Source of the DNA: Candidatus Fermentibacteraceae bacterium
Lineage (GTDB): Bacteria > Fermentibacterota > Fermentibacteria > Fermentibacterales > JCC-6
NCBI GenBank assembly: GCA_016744855.1
Contig: JADGDO010000003.1
Span: 124,001 to 188,000, forward strand
Reading direction: 5' to 3'
Length of the DNA stretch: 64,000 bases
Below are positions 1 through 8,374 of this stretch, one piece after another. The notes under the pieces were generated by a model. That model was given only the letters and a program-made list of their open reading frames with translations, was not told the origin of the DNA and searched no databases. Made by a program: the position numbers and the translations under genes. Within the stretch, counting starts at the first letter, position 1. The number at the start of each line of letters is the position of its first letter.

Positions 1-63
1 CATTCCAAGTTTTTCTTTCTCTGAAAAATACTGAGTCACGGAGTCTTCTGTATTATCATTCAT
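1..63 (-). CDS. Start of a gene running off the left edge
   Basis: A reading frame opens at an ATG at 63-61 and stays open to the window edge (21 codons, beginning MNDNTEDSVTQYF). It overlaps the last 8 nt of the 598-residue gene upstream, which is the same translational-coupling geometry used by other gene pairs here. The ribosome binding site is weak. Only the N-terminus is visible, so no function can be assigned. The call rests on the overlap and the absence of stops over a short stretch, so it could be chance. Confidence 0.35.
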   Translation of the reverse strand, partial: MNDNTEDSVTQYFSEKEKLGM

Positions 64-1852
64 TATTTTCCAATCTTTCAGTTATTGCTTCAAGAACGGC
101 TTGTCTTGTCTCTGGGGGAAGTGCATGGTTTTCCTGTTGTACCCTGAAAAGAACAGAAACAGCACCGGACCATCTGATAATGCTTGCTGTAACAGTGTAA
201 TCCCGAATAATCCCAAGAAGACCTTCCATGTTCTTGCAATCTCCCCTGCGGGCACAACAGATAAGAGTGGCTGAAGGTCTGTTTCTTCCAGGTACTTCCT
301 CGCAGGCTACCATTCCGGGGGAATCGTGGTTGGATAAAAGAGATGAGAGGGTCTCGAATAAAAGCCTTATATGCATGGATAGTTCTTTGACCGGTACGGA
401 GGCCCTCATGAAATCTTCAAGACTGTAATAGAAATCAGTGACAACTGTGTCCGGGATATCAGAGAGCACCTTTCTTATCTCATCCAGTTGATTCACGTCG
501 TTGAGGCGCATACCCTGATCAAAATCACGAAAGCTGCCAAAACTCTCCTGAATGCCATGCTTCACTATTGAATACGCATCTTCCATCTGATCAAAATGCT
601 CTCTTTCTGCAACGAAATCAAAAACATCAACCCAGACGTTTTGCCTTCGGGAAGGAGACTTGAACGAATTCACTCCTATCCCCTTCTGAAGTGTAAGATT
701 TTTTACCAGTTTCAATATACGCGTGTCATGAGTCTGAGCACTATCATCGTCAGCATTTGTTACAAGAAGAAGCTTCAATTCCGCATCGAAGGTAGTAATA
801 TTCTCAAGAGCTATGTAGGCCTGATTGATCCCTGTCATTCTGCACTCTTTAATCAAGAGCGGAAGAAGAGCCCTGCCGATATGTTCTGTTCCGCCATAGT
901 GATGAATTCTGTGCAGCCGCTCGATACCTCTGGATACAAGAAGTTTCTTTAGATACTCACGAATTATTTTAAGATCTGTTCTAGTTGCACTCATGCCGTT
1001 TGGGCCAGTCATTTCAACTCGGATGGAAACAATCCCGTCATGAGTTGTGTATTTTCTCTGATGGCTTATTGTGGAGCCCGGCCATGCAACAGAAAGAGCT
1101 GTAATCAGATCTTGTAATGAAATGTCTCTTTCGTATCCAACAATGTTTATCCCTGTGAGATGCTCTCCTCTGGCCCGGATGTTCCGAATCCTGTAAAAGG
1201 GAGCTCCCCCCTTTGTTCTAACATTTTCCACAAGATCATGATTTGTTTTCACTATCCATGCGAGATCAGTTTTTTTCCTGGCTAGCAGATACTGATCTGA
1301 CCGGGAACTAATAAAAAGAACTAACTGCCCTCTTTTACCCAGAATGCCTTCCGGCACAGTCTTGTGATATATCCGGTCCAGTTCTTCAAGAATGCCCTGA
1401 TAACACTCTACCCTGTCAGCCGATCTGTCAAGAAGAGAAATGACGCCTTCTCTGCCGATTGCAAGCCTCTGTAAAAGCTCACTCAGCTTGTTGGCATCTT
1501 CACGGAACTTAACTCCCCGCTCTTCGGAATCATTGATAACAATTCCAGTAATGATGATACCTCGTCTGACTCCATTTTTTTCAACAGTAAAGCCTTCGAG
1601 AAGATCAAGGTTCCACCCCTCGTGATGCAGCTCCCCAATAACAATGGAGGCCAGTCCGGCCCAGTCTATTGCGCTTACACCAAGAAGTGCAAGGCCATCA
1701 TGCACATCAACTGCTATTGATACAGGTTCTTCTGAATCGAATAAGCGTGCATAAATCTCTTGACGACGATGACTAGGGATAACAACAACGGGACAGGTTT
1801 CACCGTAGCAAGCTGTAATATTTTTTTCTTTGCTGTGTTCCTCTTTTTGCAT
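56..1852 (-). CDS. Uncharacterised 598-residue cytosolic protein
   Basis: I do not recognise this protein. It has no signal peptide and no membrane segment. Residues about 40-160 and 215-310 look like small alpha/beta regulatory modules (runs such as VDVHDGLALLGV and LTGINIVGYERDISLQDLI are reminiscent of ACT domains), but this is only an impression. The C-terminal third is helical and charged, with a late Cys pair (LICCARRGDC). It is the first gene of a minus-strand unit that continues off the left edge. The ATG start at 1852 lies about 80 nt from the divergent tRNA gene. No catalytic motif is evident. Confidence 0.75.
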   Translation of the reverse strand: MQKEEHSKEKNITACYGETCPVVVIPSHRRQEIYARLFDSEEPVSIAVDVHDGLALLGVSAIDWAGLASIVIGELHHEGWNLDLLEGFTVEKNGVRRGIIITGIVINDSEERGVKFREDANKLSELLQRLAIGREGVISLLDRSADRVECYQGILEELDRIYHKTVPEGILGKRGQLVLFISSRSDQYLLARKKTDLAWIVKTNHDLVENVRTKGGAPFYRIRNIRARGEHLTGINIVGYERDISLQDLITALSVAWPGSTISHQRKYTTHDGIVSIRVEMTGPNGMSATRTDLKIIREYLKKLLVSRGIERLHRIHHYGGTEHIGRALLPLLIKECRMTGINQAYIALENITTFDAELKLLLVTNADDDSAQTHDTRILKLVKNLTLQKGIGVNSFKSPSRRQNVWVDVFDFVAEREHFDQMEDAYSIVKHGIQESFGSFRDFDQGMRLNDVNQLDEIRKVLSDIPDTVVTDFYYSLEDFMRASVPVKELSMHIRLLFETLSSLLSNHDSPGMVACEEVPGRNRPSATLICCARRGDCKNMEGLLGIIRDYTVTASIIRWSGAVSVLFRVQQENHALPPETRQAVLEAITERLENNE

Positions 1853-1890
1853 AAGCTAATTATGAAACAGAATGAAAATAATAACCAGTA

Positions 1891-1919
1891 TTGACAAAAC
1901 TGGAATATATGTGTATCTA
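1891..1919 (+). promoter_or_regulatory. Sigma-70-type promoter of tRNA-Val
   Basis: TTGACA at 1891-1896 and TATCTA at 1914-1919 are separated by exactly 17 nt. The tRNA starts 13 nt downstream of the -10 box, as expected for a stable RNA promoter with a very short leader. Confidence 0.7.
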
Positions 1920-1932
1920 TCAGCGGCACTGA

Positions 1933-2009
1933 GGGCGAGTAACTCAGTTGGCTAGAGTGCCTGCCTTACAAGCAGGACGTCGGGGGTTCAAGTCCCTCCT
2001 CGCCCACCA
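1933..2009 (+). tRNA. tRNA-Val (anticodon TAC)
   Basis: A complete cloverleaf is visible. The acceptor stem pairs GGGCGAG with CTCGCCC. The anticodon arm CCTGC/GCAGG encloses the loop CTTACAA with anticodon TAC. The T-loop contains GGTTCAAGTCC and the CCA end is encoded (2007-2009). It sits alone between two divergent protein units with its own promoter and a rho-independent terminator starting a few bases after the CCA. Confidence 0.97.
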
Positions 2010-2012
2010 AGG

Positions 2013-2042
2013 AACCGGGAGACAATGTCTCCCGGTTTTTTT
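2013..2042 (+). terminator. Rho-independent terminator of tRNA-Val
   Basis: CCGGGAGAC (2015-2023) pairs perfectly with GTCTCCCGG (2027-2035) across a 3-nt loop and is followed by seven T. It begins 4-6 nt after the tRNA. Confidence 0.92.
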
Positions 2043-2289
2043 ATTTCCATCTACACTAAACGGTTACAACCTCTCGAAGTGGCAGAAGAGTCCCATCAGT
2101 CGAACAACTGGAACAAAACAAGAACTGTCAGAACTTCCTTGTCTCTTACTGGATTGTTTCTGGAAAGATCACTTGAGACCGATCCCTCATCAACTCGAAT
2201 GAGCAGATCAAGGGGAAGGGAAGGAATTATTGAGTCTTGTTATTCAGCAATTCACTGCTCGACTCAACACCATTTTTTCTCGGTATTTT

Positions 2290-3036
2290 CTATTTTGCTA
2301 ATCTGAATCCGACAAACCAGTTAATATCTCCATGTCCAATCTGTCTTGTGAATCCAAAGGTCATAGCATTTTCAACCTGAGCCCAGCTTCCGCCCATAAC
2401 ATAAATCGCAGAATCGGAGGCACTGGTGACCATCTCCGAAGCGTTACCAGCAAGGTCTGCAAGACCGGCATTGGAAAGAGGATAAGATCTGCCAGGAGCC
2501 GTGTACATAAAGCCGTCGAGATCGCGTTGCTGCCAGTTATCAAGAGCCATGTAGTTTGCAGGAACACCTGGAACATCAGCAGGAGAGAGATTGCCCCACG
2601 GATACTGGTCAGCAATGCTTCCCGTAAGGCCTATCGAAGCAGCATACTCCCACTCATCCCTGGTTGGAAGCCTCGCACCAACGAGAGCAGCGATAGCCTC
2701 CGCTTTACCGGGACTGATATTCACAGCGGGGTAATCAGGGTACTGATAGAAATAGTCCTCCATTCCCGGGAATCCGGGATCTGCAGGATGTGAAAGCTCG
2801 GACTGATCAGCCAGATGGCGGAAAAGCCTGTTATTCATCTCGCTCTTCTGAAGCTGAAAAGCTTGTATTTCCACTGTCTCTCCGCTGGAGTTAACAAAAG
2901 TTCCACCCGGAATGCTTACAAACAAGGTATCCTCTTCCTCAAGAGGATAGGCAGCAGGAACAAAAACCTGTTCCTCTTTACAAGCAGTGAAAACCACGAT
3001 AAGGACTAATAGGATTACCTTGAGGTAAACCTTCAT
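2290..3036 (-). CDS. FGE-sulfatase/SUMF1-fold lipoprotein
   Basis: This is a 248-residue lipoprotein: a hydrophobic N-terminus ends in the lipobox FTAC at about residue 19. The rest has hallmarks of the formylglycine-generating-enzyme fold: FVSIPGGTF near the start, an R-L-P-T-R-D-E-W-E-Y-A core (about residue 125), DLAGNASEMV and a C-terminal MGGSW...GFRLAK. The catalytic Cys pair of true FGE is absent, so it is probably structural or binding. In Bacteroidetes the gliding/type IX lipoproteins GldK/PorK and GldJ use this fold. That is suggestive because PorX/PorY-like genes lie in the same operon, although this protein is about half their size. It starts directly at the stop of the DUF3098 gene and is the last gene of the unit. 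Confidence 0.88.
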   Translation of the reverse strand: MKVYLKVILLVLIVVFTACKEEQVFVPAAYPLEEEDTLFVSIPGGTFVNSSGETVEIQAFQLQKSEMNNRLFRHLADQSELSHPADPGFPGMEDYFYQYPDYPAVNISPGKAEAIAALVGARLPTRDEWEYAASIGLTGSIADQYPWGNLSPADVPGVPANYMALDNWQQRDLDGFMYTAPGRSYPLSNAGLADLAGNASEMVTSASDSAIYVMGGSWAQVENAMTFGFTRQIGHGDINWFVGFRLAK

Positions 3037-3267
3037 CTACTTCTTTTCCTTCTTCTCAGAAGGCTTGAGAATGATAGCAACTGGAATTACTACACAGTAC
3101 CCGAGGATAAGCATTATCGGAGAGATGGAAATATGCCCTGATCTCAAGAGAAACCAGCCTGCAGTAATTATGCAAAGACCAACTGCAAAAAGTATGTAAT
3201 TGATATTGCTGAATGGCACTGTATCCTGCCTGCTTTCAGAAGCGACAGGCTTATTTTCTTTAGCCAT
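3037..3267 (-). CDS. DUF3098-like small membrane protein
   Basis: A 76-residue protein (from the second ATG) with two closely spaced membrane helices (YILFAVGLCIITAGWFLL and ISPIMLILGYCVVIPVAIIL), flanked by charged tails. This matches the small DUF3098 family seen mainly in FCB-group bacteria; its role is unknown. I chose the ATG at 3267 rather than the one at 3276 because the AAAGGA Shine-Dalgarno sequence lies only 2 nt before the first ATG but about 9 nt before the second. It sits between folC and the FGE-like lipoprotein, which abuts its stop codon. Confidence 0.82.
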   Translation of the reverse strand: MAKENKPVASESRQDTVPFSNINYILFAVGLCIITAGWFLLRSGHISISPIMLILGYCVVIPVAIILKPSEKKEKK

Positions 3268-3311
3268 TTTCTTCATTTCCTTTCATGCGTATTTAAACAA
3301 CTCTAAGTGTG

Positions 3312-4544
3312 CTAATCTAAAACATCCAATGCAGAATTGGGAAGTGCATCTACCCAACCCCTCGAAACCGATTCATTTATTGCATCGCCGACAACAAAGA
3401 ATGAGCCAGTGACAACCATTGGTTCGTCTCCTGCTATTTCTCTGCATCTGGCGACAGCATCAACTATTTTATCACGTATCTCTACTTTGAAACCCTTTTC
3501 TTTCATGTGCGTAGAAAGATCAGAGGCTTCAAGCTTTCTCTCACTTTCAGGTGTTGTAACGACTACAGTGTCAACGGCACCATTCAAAAGGTCAACCATT
3601 TGGCTCCAGGGCTTGTCACTTAAAAAGCCAAGAACTATCGGAGGACGCTTCTCCCATGAACCAATGTATTTAACCAGAGCTTCCATCGACTGCGGATTGT
3701 GTGCAACATCAAAAAGTATTGATGGAGTACCTTTCCTGGTATCTAGTCTACCGGGCCAGCGCAAGGAAGAGCAGGTTCTGTCGTAGGCAGCGTTAACTTC
3801 CTCCTTTGGTCGACCGAAAAGCTCTACTGCGGCCGTATAAGCAAGAGAACTGTTATCCAGTTGATGCTCTCCCGGCAGTGGGCTTCTTTGAACCTGAATT
3901 GGAAGAATGCGCCTCAGGTTTCTCCTTCGTACCGCATCGACCACAACGGCCTCAACACCAGGAGTCTGCACGGGGGTTATCAATGCAGTTTCGGGTGCAG
4001 CAATTGCAATCTTCTCAAAAGCAATTTTCTCTCTGGTATCACCCAGAATTCTGCTGTGCTCTACTCTAACGCCGGTAAAGATGGTGCCTTCCCCGTTGTA
4101 TGTCTTGGTAGCATCCAACCTTCCGCCGAGTCCGGCTTCGGATGCAACCCATTCCACTCCCTGTCTGGAAAAATACCAAGCTGCCATTGCTGTGGTTATC
4201 TCAAAAAAAGTTGCGGAGTGTTTTCTGATGAGACGCTTGTGGTCTGTGATGAATTCAGCCACAGCATCTTCGGTGATCCACTCATCGTTTGTTGCAATCC
4301 TCTCCCTGTAATCGAGCAGGTGGGGAGATGTTCCTCTTCCCCACGAAATCCCCAACTCTCCTGCAATACCAGAGAGAATCGCAGCAGTGCTGCCCTTACC
4401 ATTAGTGCCCACAATGTGAACTGTTTTAAAATTCTCCTCGGGGTGGTCAAGATCGGCCATCATCGACATCATTCGCTCAAGACCATACTTCATTCCCATT
4501 CGTCGTCGGCTGAAGAGCCACTTCTCGGCCTGTAGGTAATTCAC
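3312..4544 (-). CDS. folC: Dihydrofolate/folylpolyglutamate synthase FolC
   Basis: A 410-residue Mur-ligase-family enzyme that adds L-glutamate to dihydropteroate/tetrahydrofolate using ATP. Visible motifs are the family opening YGLERMMSMM, the P-loop GTNGKGST (about residues 48-55), GRGTSPHLLDYRERIATN, the SEAGLGGRLDATK substrate/metal loop and FDVAHNPQS in the C-terminal domain. Length is typical. The ATG overlaps the stop of the RimI-PNP fusion gene by 4 nt (ATGA), so the two are translationally coupled in the t6A/purine/folate operon. Confidence 0.95.
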   Translation of the reverse strand: MNYLQAEKWLFSRRRMGMKYGLERMMSMMADLDHPEENFKTVHIVGTNGKGSTAAILSGIAGELGISWGRGTSPHLLDYRERIATNDEWITEDAVAEFITDHKRLIRKHSATFFEITTAMAAWYFSRQGVEWVASEAGLGGRLDATKTYNGEGTIFTGVRVEHSRILGDTREKIAFEKIAIAAPETALITPVQTPGVEAVVVDAVRRRNLRRILPIQVQRSPLPGEHQLDNSSLAYTAAVELFGRPKEEVNAAYDRTCSSLRWPGRLDTRKGTPSILFDVAHNPQSMEALVKYIGSWEKRPPIVLGFLSDKPWSQMVDLLNGAVDTVVVTTPESERKLEASDLSTHMKEKGFKVEIRDKIVDAVARCREIAGDEPMVVTGSFFVVGDAINESVSRGWVDALPNSALDVLD

Positions 4545-5758
4545 CTCGACAACCTTTCAAGAAGGCGAACCAGAGAGACCTCCTGTTTTCTTCGGACTGT
4601 ATCCTGCGCTGTGAGAACCTCATCATGGCAGACAGAATCTCCACTTTCAGTTGCATTAGTTATAAGAGCCATCGCCATAACCCTGCATCCAAGCGATCTG
4701 AGTACCATAGCTTCCTGAGCGGTGGACATAGAAACAGCAGATGCTCCACTCTCTCGAATCAAATCAACCTCTGCGGCTGTTTCGTATGCAGGACCCGATA
4801 CACAGGCAAATACTCCCTTGTGAGAGCTTTCGAGTGTGTTCTCAGCCACTTTCTGTAACGAGTTGGAATAAATACTGCCTCCTATGTAGTGTTCTGGAGG
4901 ATCAGGAATACACCCGGAAAAATTGATGTGATCTGTAAATATCATAGCATCACCGACCTTGTAGGCAGGATCCGCAGCTCCGGCAGAACTGGTAAGAACC
5001 CATGTTCCAACACCAATTGAAGCCAATGCAGCCGGTAAGAGAGTAATTTCGCTACCGCTATATCCCTGATAGTGATGCCTTCTCCCCATTACGAAAACAA
5101 TCTTGCCATCAGAACTTGTTCTAAGCATGTGTCCGTGACCTTCAACAGCTTCACCGGCCATACCCGGAATATCGGAAAAAGGTATTGTCTGGCCATTTCC
5201 AAAAGGTTCTGTTGCCCAACCAAGACCAGAGCCAAGAACAACTCCAATCCGGGGAACAATGCGAAGCCGATTATCCAGGTATAGAGATGTATTCAATGTG
5301 TCTTGCAGAGGTAAAAGCTGTTTTTCCAGAAAAACACCGTTTACACCTTTGCTATAAAAATCAGGAAGAAGTTTACGGGGAGAAAAGCATAGGTTTCTGT
5401 AAAATTCCCTAGCTGGTAAATTCCCCTCTCGGACCTCCAGCACGACTTTTTCAGCCTCCATATGCCGTCCCCAGTAAACCGTAGAACCCATAAGGTTCTT
5501 TGCAATACCCTCTCGCCTGTGATCTGGATGTACACAAAGGCTAATGATGTGCAGAACTCCCGGTTCAGAAAAAGTAGCAGATATATAGGCTATTGCACGT
5601 TCGTCATCGAAGGCCGCAATTGTGTAAAGAATTGGATCACGCTGCAGAAGCGCTTTTATCTCATCAATATCCCAGGGGCTTGGGAAACAAAGCTGCTCAA
5701 GTTCAAAAAGAGAGTCTGCGTCGCTCAATGATGGTCGATAGTATTCTACATTAGTCAT
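4541..5758 (-). CDS. Fusion of RimI-type N-acetyltransferase and purine nucleoside phosphorylase
   Basis: A 405-residue two-domain protein. Residues 1-147 are a GNAT acetyltransferase of the RimI (ribosomal-protein S18-alanine) type, with the acetyl-CoA loop HRREGIAKNL at 80-89 and NLPAREFYRNLCF. Residues about 168-405 are a purine nucleoside phosphorylase: phosphate loop VLGSGLG (174-180), GRRHHYQGYS (226-235), GPAYETAAEVDLIR, a SMSTAQE motif and a late TNATES. No stop or frameshift separates the domains, and the linker is short. RimI next to TsaB is common in bacteria; fusion to PNP (phosphorolysis of purine nucleosides) is not something I know. The ATG directly follows the tsaB stop codon. 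Confidence 0.92.
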   Translation of the reverse strand: MTNVEYYRPSLSDADSLFELEQLCFPSPWDIDEIKALLQRDPILYTIAAFDDERAIAYISATFSEPGVLHIISLCVHPDHRREGIAKNLMGSTVYWGRHMEAEKVVLEVREGNLPAREFYRNLCFSPRKLLPDFYSKGVNGVFLEKQLLPLQDTLNTSLYLDNRLRIVPRIGVVLGSGLGWATEPFGNGQTIPFSDIPGMAGEAVEGHGHMLRTSSDGKIVFVMGRRHHYQGYSGSEITLLPAALASIGVGTWVLTSSAGAADPAYKVGDAMIFTDHINFSGCIPDPPEHYIGGSIYSNSLQKVAENTLESSHKGVFACVSGPAYETAAEVDLIRESGASAVSMSTAQEAMVLRSLGCRVMAMALITNATESGDSVCHDEVLTAQDTVRRKQEVSLVRLLERLSR

Positions 5759-6409
5759 TTAGCAAATCCTCTGGTTAAACTCACGGAGATACAGGGGTTC
5801 AATTGTTTCATCAAAACCATCTTTCATCGAGAGCGAACAGGCACACACAGCAACAAGTGAAGATCTTGCGTGGTCAACAATGGGATGGGCCCACCTGAGT
5901 TCTGAACAGCAGATTTCACTTCTTCCAGATCCTGCAGCGGAGTAATCATTGTTTGATACAAGCTTTTCAAACTCTTCTGCAGAATAGAGGGACTGTGGAA
6001 TAATCTCAAGCGAGGACGGGTCAGGAGAAGCAAAAACACCTGCAAAAACCTCGCCTTTTCGTGCTTTTATACATGCTAGAGCGGGTCCTTCTGGGAGAGA
6101 TGCTGCAATAACTCTAAGAGTGGACACACCCTTAACAGGAACCTTCCATCCGGCTGCCAGCCCAAGCACAGTGGAAAGTCCAATCCTGAGTCCTGTGTAT
6201 GAGCCGGGGCCAAGAGAAACACCGATCCCTGACAAATCCTTACCCTCGACTCCTGATTCTTTCAAGACCTTGCTGACCGCTGGAATAATTTTTTCCGAGT
6301 GAAAACCTGTCACCGGAAGGATGAACTCGGTCTGCAATACGTCATCCTTTAAAAGAGCGACTCCACCCATAGATGAAGATGTATCAATACCCAACCAGAT
6401 TCCACTCAA
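5759..6409 (-). CDS. tsaB: tRNA threonylcarbamoyladenosine biosynthesis protein TsaB
   Basis: A 216-residue ASKHA-fold protein. It begins IWLGIDTSSSMGGVAL and carries FHSEKIIPAV and the glycine-rich GVSLGPGSYTGLRIGLS segment of the TsaB/YeaZ family. TsaB scaffolds TsaD and TsaE in making t6A37 on ANN-decoding tRNAs. It overlaps tsaE by 26 nt and is followed without a gap by the RimI-PNP gene. No tsaC or tsaD lies in this window. Confidence 0.95.
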   Translation of the reverse strand: MSGIWLGIDTSSSMGGVALLKDDVLQTEFILPVTGFHSEKIIPAVSKVLKESGVEGKDLSGIGVSLGPGSYTGLRIGLSTVLGLAAGWKVPVKGVSTLRVIAASLPEGPALACIKARKGEVFAGVFASPDPSSLEIIPQSLYSAEEFEKLVSNNDYSAAGSGRSEICCSELRWAHPIVDHARSSLVAVCACSLSMKDGFDETIEPLYLREFNQRIC

Positions 6410-6821
6410 CTTCTACTCTCCTGTTATCGGGTGAATCTCCATTTGAGATTAAAATAGTGCAACCTTTTCTTTTTTCAAAATCCAACATCCGTTCCGGCCA
6501 TTCAACCAGAACAACAGCATCAGATTCCAGAATATCCTCAAATCCAAGCATGTGCATTTCCTCTGCAGTCCCACTAAGTCTGTAAAGGTCCATGTGGTGG
6601 ACTTCCAGATTAATCTCTCCAATACTATATACAGAATCCATAATAAAGGTTGGACTGGGTATTGCACCTTCAACCCCAAGGAATCGTATGAATGCCCTGG
6701 CGAAGGTTGATTTACCTGCACCAAGTGGACCGGAAAGAAAGAATCTGTCACCGGGTTTTACAGCCCCTGCAAGTTTCCCGGCGAGTTCCTCAAGTTCGGA
6801 GACATTAAGCAGCTTCATCAT
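6384..6821 (-). CDS. tsaE: tRNA t6A biosynthesis ATPase TsaE
   Basis: A 145-residue P-loop ATPase with Walker A GPLGAGKST (about residues 31-39), the family SPTF motif in AIPSPTFIMDSVY, HHMDLYRL and the terminal VLVEWPERM. TsaE drives turnover of the TsaBD complex. The start (two consecutive ATG codons) overlaps the stop of the PorX-like gene by 4 nt, and its own 3' end runs 26 nt into tsaB, so the three genes are translationally coupled. Confidence 0.95.
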   Translation of the reverse strand: MMKLLNVSELEELAGKLAGAVKPGDRFFLSGPLGAGKSTFARAFIRFLGVEGAIPSPTFIMDSVYSIGEINLEVHHMDLYRLSGTAEEMHMLGFEDILESDAVVLVEWPERMLDFEKRKGCTILISNGDSPDNRRVEVEWNLVGY

Positions 6822-8374
6822 CCTCTATACTTTTTGGGTCTGAGCACTTCACAGGGAACTAGCATTTCTTCAAGAGATACGCCTCCGTGTTGAAATGAAC
6901 CCTTGAATTTGTACATGTCTTCCCTCCTGAAACCATTCTGCATTAAAAGAAAATCCTCTCTGCCGAACAAATATGTTTTCCTAGGATTGTCATCGGGAAG
7001 TCCCCAGTCACCGGGGTTCGTAACTACCACAGAGTGTTTTGGATCAGCTTTCAGAGAATGACCGAATCTGTATCTAACGCTGTGGGACATCCCCCGGGCA
7101 CCAGAGATTGTTGTTATTCTGTTTGCCTGGGTGGAACCATGGTCACTGGTTATTATCAACGTCGCCCCGCGTGCACTCAGAGTCTTGATCATTTCAAAAA
7201 GGAAAGAATGCTCAAACCAGCCACTGGCAAGTCTTCTGAAGGCAGAAACATCGGGAGCAATATCTCTGATAAGATCAAGCTCACTTCTACCATGAGTAAG
7301 GTGATCAATGAAATTGACAACAATGGCCATGAATCCATCTTTAAGAAAATGTGAAAGCCCACGTTTTAGGTTGTCCCCCTCCTGACGGGTAGAGGCCTTA
7401 GCGTACACAACATCCTTGCCGGTTCGCCACCCCAACCTTCCAAGAGCATTACCAAGAAGAAGCCTCTCGTAGGAATTCAAACCCGGATAACCATACTCTT
7501 CAATCCAGTGAGTTCGGTAAAATCTCCATATATCGCGCGGGACCAATCCACTGAATATGGAATTACGGCTGTATGGAGTTGCAGACGGGAGGCCTGTAAC
7601 CATAAATCCAGGTTCCCTGTGGTACCAGTGTTCAATTGATTTGGCCATTAGAAGCCACTGATCGTATCTCATGCAATCGATAACAAGAAAAACAACCTCA
7701 CCCTTTCCCTTTAGAAGCTCGGGAATTACTTTCCTCTCAAGCACATTATGGGCCATGAGAGGGGCAGACTCAGGAGAGGCTATCCAGTTGGGATAGTTTT
7801 TCTCTATAAATCTGGAAAAACCCATTTCAACCTGATCAAGACCTCCTCCCTGGATCCCCTTCAATCTATGATCTAACTCTCCCCCAAGGCTAATGTCCTT
7901 TTCCATCCACGAGCTATACAGTCCAGTCCAGTCTTCCAGGGTATTAGTTTTGCTGTGACGGACTTTTTCTGTCTCAGATATAACTTCAACAGTAGCTCTG
8001 TTCATTTTCAATTTACCTGATTCAAGAAGTCTCTTCAGTACAAGAAGTATCTGGCTGGGGTTAACCGGCTTGGTTAGGAAATCAGCGATAGTGCCCGCAA
8101 GGGCCTTATCCATCAACTCCTCTTCCTCACTCTGTGTTACCATTACAACAGGAAGGTCGTCGTAGCTTTTCCGGATTTCATGAACGGTTTCAAGCCCATC
8201 CATACCCACCATCATCTGATCCATGAGAACCAGATCCACCCGAATGCTTTTAAGTATTTCAAGAGCTTCTCTTCCGCTGGATGCAGAGATTACCTCATAG
8301 TTCCTTTTCCTGAGAAAGCGGATATGAGCCTGAAGATGATCAATCTCATCATCCACCCATAGTATTGTTATCAC
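6818..8374 (-). CDS. PorX-like response regulator with PglZ (alkaline-phosphatase-fold) domain
   Basis: This is a 518-residue protein. The N-terminal receiver has acidic residues VDDE (7-10), phospho-acceptor D52 in VLMDQMM, and K102 in TKP. A helical linker is followed from about residue 220 by a PglZ/alkaline-phosphatase-superfamily domain: VIDCMRYDQW (metal Asp 233), PSATPYSRNSIFSG (candidate nucleophile T266) and TSDHGST. This architecture is that of PorX, the response regulator that with PorY/SigP controls type IX secretion genes in Bacteroidetes, where the effector domain is a phosphodiesterase. It overlaps its partner kinase gene by 26 nt. Function here is inferred from architecture only. 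Confidence 0.9.
   Translation of the reverse strand: MITILWVDDEIDHLQAHIRFLRKRNYEVISASSGREALEILKSIRVDLVLMDQMMVGMDGLETVHEIRKSYDDLPVVMVTQSEEEELMDKALAGTIADFLTKPVNPSQILLVLKRLLESGKLKMNRATVEVISETEKVRHSKTNTLEDWTGLYSSWMEKDISLGGELDHRLKGIQGGGLDQVEMGFSRFIEKNYPNWIASPESAPLMAHNVLERKVIPELLKGKGEVVFLVIDCMRYDQWLLMAKSIEHWYHREPGFMVTGLPSATPYSRNSIFSGLVPRDIWRFYRTHWIEEYGYPGLNSYERLLLGNALGRLGWRTGKDVVYAKASTRQEGDNLKRGLSHFLKDGFMAIVVNFIDHLTHGRSELDLIRDIAPDVSAFRRLASGWFEHSFLFEMIKTLSARGATLIITSDHGSTQANRITTISGARGMSHSVRYRFGHSLKADPKHSVVVTNPGDWGLPDDNPRKTYLFGREDFLLMQNGFRREDMYKFKGSFQHGGVSLEEMLVPCEVLRPKKYRG

Noticed and set aside
2230-2267. Inverted repeat TTGAGTC...GACTCAA near the end of the FGE-like gene
   Set aside because: Only 7 bp with a large interior loop and no T run on the minus strand; too weak to call a terminator.
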